From Planctomycetota bacterium (GTDB taxonomy: Bacteria > Planctomycetota > UBA8742 > UBA2392): a stretch of 54,350 nucleotides of DNA. Below are positions 51,486-54,350 of the stretch, one piece after another. The translations under genes and the position numbers were made by a program. The stretch covers positions 1 through 54,350 of the forward strand of contig JAIOJA010000057.1 in assembly GCA_019912315.1 (NCBI GenBank), written 5' to 3'. How positions within the stretch are numbered: the stretch's first letter is position 1; every line of letters starts with the position of its first letter. A model generated the notes under the pieces. It was not told the DNA's origin, did no database searches, and worked only from the letters and a program-made list of their open reading frames with translations.

Positions 51486-52688
51486 CTACTTGTTGTAAAG
51501 CGGCAGTAACTGGTACGGCACCTGCAAAATATTGAGCGCGTAGGCCGTGGTGTAGGCCTCGCCGTAGCTCTGTGACGGCCAGCCGCCGTTGTTTGCAGGG
51601 TTGCGCTTCTGTTCCTCGAGCAGCAGGTCGCGCATCTTTGGATAGTACTCGTCGAAGTATACTTCTTCGGGCGCGTGCCACATGGCTTGGGCCGCATAGA
51701 AGTGGGCATAGTAGAAGTGGCTGACGTCCAGACTGCCCTGGCCGCTCTTGCGTCGCCCGATGAAATCATCGAACTTGTAGCGCAGCCAGCGCAAACCGCC
51801 GTCGTATACCTTGCCAATGTCGTGCTCTTTCCAGGTTGCACCTTCGCTGTATACGCCGATGCCGTTCAGCGTCGTGATTGCCGCCGCGCACAGGGCGTAG
51901 CTGTCACTGTTCCAGCCGGATGACAGCGAATACTTAAACGTGTAGCCGACATGCTCTTCGCCTTCGTGCATGAACACGCGCTTTTCGGCGATGTCGTACA
52001 TGTACTTGATGGCGCGTTGGATCGTCTTCTTGTCAACCTTGATGCCCGCGTCGCTGGCCGCGCGCAATGCTTGAATGCAGCAGACCGTGGTGCTGCCCTC
52101 ATCCCAGGTCAGGTCATCGGGCATGTAGCCCCAGCCGCCGAACTGGGTCTGTCCCAGCGAAAGGCACTTCACGGCGATGATCAGCGACTTCTCGAGGCGC
52201 TTCTTGTCATTCTCATCTTCAAGTGACCCGTAAAGCTGCGCCAGAAACAGCGTCGCGTAGCCGTGACCGTGAATGCGGCTGCCGTCGCCCTTGTCCGCGC
52301 CGGAAAAGTAGCCGGTGTTGATGTCCTGTGTACTAAGCAGGTAATCCATCGCCTTGCGGATGTGCGTCGCGTAGGGGCCTTTCTCCGGCGTGCTGCCCGA
52401 AGCCAGCAGCGCCAGCCCGGCCGTACCGGTCACCGCGATCGCGACGTTCTGTCCGCCACCCTTGGTGAATGCACCGTTGGCATCCTGCAATTCGGACAGG
52501 CGCTTGAGCCCTTTGGTCACGCCGGCCTTGAGGTCTTCCGTAATGTGCCGCTTGTTCAGAATGCGCAGCGCCGGCGCTTCGGACGGGTCGGGATCGGCGC
52601 CCGGCTTTGCTTCATCCTGTGCCAGGCACAAACCGGAAATCACCAGCGCGACTACCCCTGCTGCAACCATTCGACTGACAAAATTCAT
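51486..52688 (-). CDS. Secreted alpha/alpha-toroid (prenyltransferase/squalene-cyclase repeat) protein
   Basis: The 400-residue protein has a signal peptide (MNFVSRMVAAGVVALVISGL) and repeated motifs of the type seen in terpene cyclases and prenyltransferases: KGLKRLSELQDANGAFTKGG, then LSLGQTQFGGWGYMPDD and ALRAASDAGIKVDKKTIQRA. The acidic DxDD catalytic motif of squalene-hopene cyclase is absent. Because it is exported, it is not the hopanoid cyclase; such proteins are frequent in planctomycetes and their role is unknown. GAGGG precedes the ATG. It is convergent with the EamA gene, 18 bases apart, and divergent from pabB. Confidence 0.75.
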   Translation of the reverse strand: MNFVSRMVAAGVVALVISGLCLAQDEAKPGADPDPSEAPALRILNKRHITEDLKAGVTKGLKRLSELQDANGAFTKGGGQNVAIAVTGTAGLALLASGSTPEKGPYATHIRKAMDYLLSTQDINTGYFSGADKGDGSRIHGHGYATLFLAQLYGSLEDENDKKRLEKSLIIAVKCLSLGQTQFGGWGYMPDDLTWDEGSTTVCCIQALRAASDAGIKVDKKTIQRAIKYMYDIAEKRVFMHEGEEHVGYTFKYSLSSGWNSDSYALCAAAITTLNGIGVYSEGATWKEHDIGKVYDGGLRWLRYKFDDFIGRRKSGQGSLDVSHFYYAHFYAAQAMWHAPEEVYFDEYYPKMRDLLLEEQKRNPANNGGWPSQSYGEAYTTAYALNILQVPYQLLPLYNK

Positions 52689-52808
52689 AGGCGGGCCCTC
52701 ATCGGTACGTACGGCGCTTTCCTTATAATACGATCCAGCACGCCTTTTCGTTCGGTTAGTTCCCGGAATTTGGCACCTGCGTCCCTTCCGAAGCGGCCCT
52801 GTGCGCCG

Positions 52809-52827
52809 CCGGGGTTTCTGGTAGTTT
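52809..52827 (+). promoter_or_regulatory. Shared upstream element and -10 box before pabB
   Basis: CCGGGGTTTCTG (52809-52820) is followed by G and TAGTTT (52822-52827), which ends six bases before the ATG at 52834. This is nearly the same block and spacing as at 21961-21979, and again no Shine-Dalgarno is present. Confidence 0.45.
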
Positions 52828-52833
52828 CCCACC

Positions 52834-54234
52834 ATGTTGCCGCTGACGCTTTGCACCATGCCGTTCGATCCGCCGGGGGGCTGGAATGCGCTACTATCCG
52901 CAGCCGCGCGGCAACCCTTCGCGGCCATCTTTGACAGCGCCCTGCCCGGCGAGTTAGCGACGCACAGTTTCGTCAGCTTCGCGCCGACCATGCTGCTGCA
53001 ATGCACCGGGCAAGCCGCGATCTGGCAGCGGGGCAACAGCGGGTCCCGCCTCGAAGGCTCGCCTCTCGATGTCTTCGAGCGTGTCGAGCGCTTCACCCAC
53101 CAGGAGTGCCCCCTGCGCGACGCACCTGACACCGCGGGCTTCTACGGAGGCTGGGCCGGACTTCTCGGTTTCGATCTGCGCTGCTTCATTGAGGACCTGC
53201 CGCCGCCCAGGCCCGACGGGCCGCTGTTTCCCGACCTGCAGGCCGCGTTCTACGCCTGGACGATCAGCCTCGATCACACCACGGGCGCCTGCGAGCTGCG
53301 CCTGCTGGACGGCGCCCCAGGTGGGCCCGCGGACATCGCACACCTGGCGGCTGACCTGACGGAGCTGCTGGCGCGCGAGCATTCACCCGTTGAATGCGGC
53401 AAACCCGGCGAGGCGCAGGCGATTACGACACACGACTCATGGTTGCGCGGCGTTGAGGCAATCAAGCGCTACATCTACGAGGGCGACATTTACCAGGCCA
53501 ACCTGACCCGCATGGTGCATCGCCCTGGGCAGGTTGACCCGGTCGGGCTGTACATGTCCCTGCGTGAGCACAACCCGGCGCCCTTCGGCGGATTCCTTGA
53601 CTGCGGGCAAGGGCGACATGTTCTCAGCAGCTCGCCGGAGCGCTTTGTTTCCGTGCGCGAGGGCGTTATTGAAACTCGCCCAATCAAGGGCACGCGAGGA
53701 CGCAGCGACGACCCTGCCCTTGACGCCCGTCTACGCGATGAGCTGCTGGCCAGCGAAAAGGACAGGGCCGAGCTGACCATGATCGTTGACCTGGAGCGCA
53801 ACGACCTCGGGCGCGTGTGCAAACCGGGCAGCGTGCGCGTGCCAAGTTTGCTGCATGTCGAAACCTACGCGCGCGTGCACCACCTGGAAGCCACCGTGCG
53901 CGGCGAACTGAATGACGACACGACGCCCGCCGCTTACATACGCGCGACTTTCCCGGGCGGCAGCATCAGCGGTGCGCCGAAGAAGCGGGCATTGGAAATC
54001 ATCCACGAGCTTGAGCCCGTTCGCCGCGGCCCCTACACCGGCAGCATGTTCTGGCTGACGCCGGATGGTCGCTTTGAAAGCAACATCCTGATCCGCACGC
54101 TGCTCAGTGAACCGACGGGCGCCAGCTACCATGTAGGTTGCGGGATCGTAGCCGACAGTGATCCTGCGCAGGAGTGGCAGGAGACTCTCGACAAGGCTGC
54201 GGCCCTGGAATCCGCCATCGGGAAGTACGCATGA
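52834..54234 (+). CDS. pabB: Aminodeoxychorismate synthase component I
   Basis: The 466-residue chorismate-binding enzyme makes aminodeoxychorismate for folate synthesis together with a glutaminase. Diagnostic motifs are IYEGDIYQANLTRMV, SSSPERFVSV, RPIKGTRGR and FPGGSISGAPKKRALEIIHE. The Lys in PIKGT is typical of PabB, while anthranilate synthase TrpE has PIAGT; this separates the two. The catalytic Glu in DLERNDLGRVC is present. The N-terminal domain is shorter and more divergent. The glutaminase gene pabA and pabC are not seen. The stop overlaps the next start (ATGA). Confidence 0.9.
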   Translation: MLPLTLCTMPFDPPGGWNALLSAAARQPFAAIFDSALPGELATHSFVSFAPTMLLQCTGQAAIWQRGNSGSRLEGSPLDVFERVERFTHQECPLRDAPDTAGFYGGWAGLLGFDLRCFIEDLPPPRPDGPLFPDLQAAFYAWTISLDHTTGACELRLLDGAPGGPADIAHLAADLTELLAREHSPVECGKPGEAQAITTHDSWLRGVEAIKRYIYEGDIYQANLTRMVHRPGQVDPVGLYMSLREHNPAPFGGFLDCGQGRHVLSSSPERFVSVREGVIETRPIKGTRGRSDDPALDARLRDELLASEKDRAELTMIVDLERNDLGRVCKPGSVRVPSLLHVETYARVHHLEATVRGELNDDTTPAAYIRATFPGGSISGAPKKRALEIIHELEPVRRGPYTGSMFWLTPDGRFESNILIRTLLSEPTGASYHVGCGIVADSDPAQEWQETLDKAAALESAIGKYA

Positions 54235-54350
54235 TCGGCGGCATTGCCAACTACATCCGGCACCTACGCATGTTCAGCAGCTCGATCTGGGCCTACATGG
54301 TCGGCGCGTTCCTGATGGGCATCGGGCACGCCATTTTCCGCGTGCTTCGC
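54231..54350 (+). CDS. N-terminus of a multi-pass membrane protein, possibly MFS (partial)
   Basis: ATG at 54231 overlaps the pabB stop and the frame stays open to the window end, giving 40 residues: MIGGIANYIRHLRMFSSSIW, then AYMVGAFLMGIGHAIFRVLR. The hydrophobic stretch with G-x3-GIG fits the first helix of a major-facilitator transporter, but too little is visible to be sure. The overlap implies coupled expression with pabB. Confidence 0.5.
   Translation, partial: MIGGIANYIRHLRMFSSSIWAYMVGAFLMGIGHAIFRVLR

Noticed and set aside
51486..52688. Secreted toroid protein as the missing squalene-hopene cyclase for hpnH-hpnG
   Set aside because: It has a cleavable signal peptide, is only 400 residues long and lacks the DxDD catalytic motif, so it cannot be the cyclase.
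52834..54234. Anthranilate synthase component I (TrpE)
   Set aside because: The PIKGT motif with Lys and SGAPK point to PabB; TrpE has PIAGT at this place.

Overview
The window is a 54 kb chromosomal stretch of a GC-rich, Gram-negative-type bacterium. The gene mix fits a member of the Planctomycetota or a neighbouring phylum: a hopanoid side-chain pair (hpnH-hpnG), a K+-dependent type membrane pyrophosphatase, a three-gene proton-translocating transhydrogenase, secreted alpha/alpha-toroid proteins, and several large secreted proteins of unknown role. No rRNA or other decisive taxonomic marker is present, so this placement is inference. Coding density is high. No gene-free gap exceeds 300 bases; the longest (13466-13756, 291 bases) is annotated. 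No CRISPR array, intact insertion sequence, prophage or replication origin was seen.

Layout. 1-946: the tail of an IS5-type transposase next to a lower-GC VKOR/thioredoxin-like membrane protein. 954-6612: thiolase, rsmA, then pntAA-pntAB-pntB with a strong terminator. 6731-8445: a beta-propeller lipoprotein, then a promoter, a 16-codon Asn- and Ser-rich reading frame, a perfect hairpin and tRNA-Asn, then a small unknown gene. 8524-13465 (all minus): hpnH, hpnG, an ECF sigma factor, its anti-sigma factor and a coiled-coil lipoprotein. 13757-19635: a frameshifted secreted protein, a 721-residue membrane-anchored protein, a PilC/GspF protein and an SH3-repeat secreted protein. 19674-21884 (minus): class III nucleotidyl cyclase, uppS, a GNAT acetyltransferase and tRNA-Ala. 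21986-31609: a TPR-like membrane protein and hppA, two secreted proteins (one with a HExxH protease motif), uvrC and a TauE-type transporter. 31716-36774 (minus): a TetR regulator, a membrane-fusion lipoprotein and an RND pump in one overlapping operon with candidate operators. 36960-39198: rpsU with an ABC transporter. 39199-40871 (minus): a K+-channel/RCK protein, a small membrane protein and tRNA-Ser. 41120-44121: dciA-gyrB. 44163-54350: a secreted unknown, uvrB with a VOC protein, a receiver protein, a TPR protein, an EamA transporter, a secreted toroid protein, pabB and the start of a membrane protein gene.

The most interesting signals are not in the large genes. (1) tRNA-Asn lies behind what looks like a complete ribosome-controlled attenuator, with a leader peptide carrying three Asn codons and mutually exclusive RNA pairings. 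(2) Long perfect hairpins are anchored exactly on tRNA ends (Ser on both sides, Ala on the 3' side). (3) Several genes without a ribosome binding site have a -10-like hexamer 6-7 bases before the start codon, which suggests leaderless mRNAs; two of them share a nearly identical upstream element. (4) Several conserved proteins carry unusual insertions or extra domains (HppA, RsmA, HpnH), and one class III cyclase has Lys where the catalytic Arg is expected. All coordinates of sites were read by hand and all functional calls rest on motif recognition, not on database searches.
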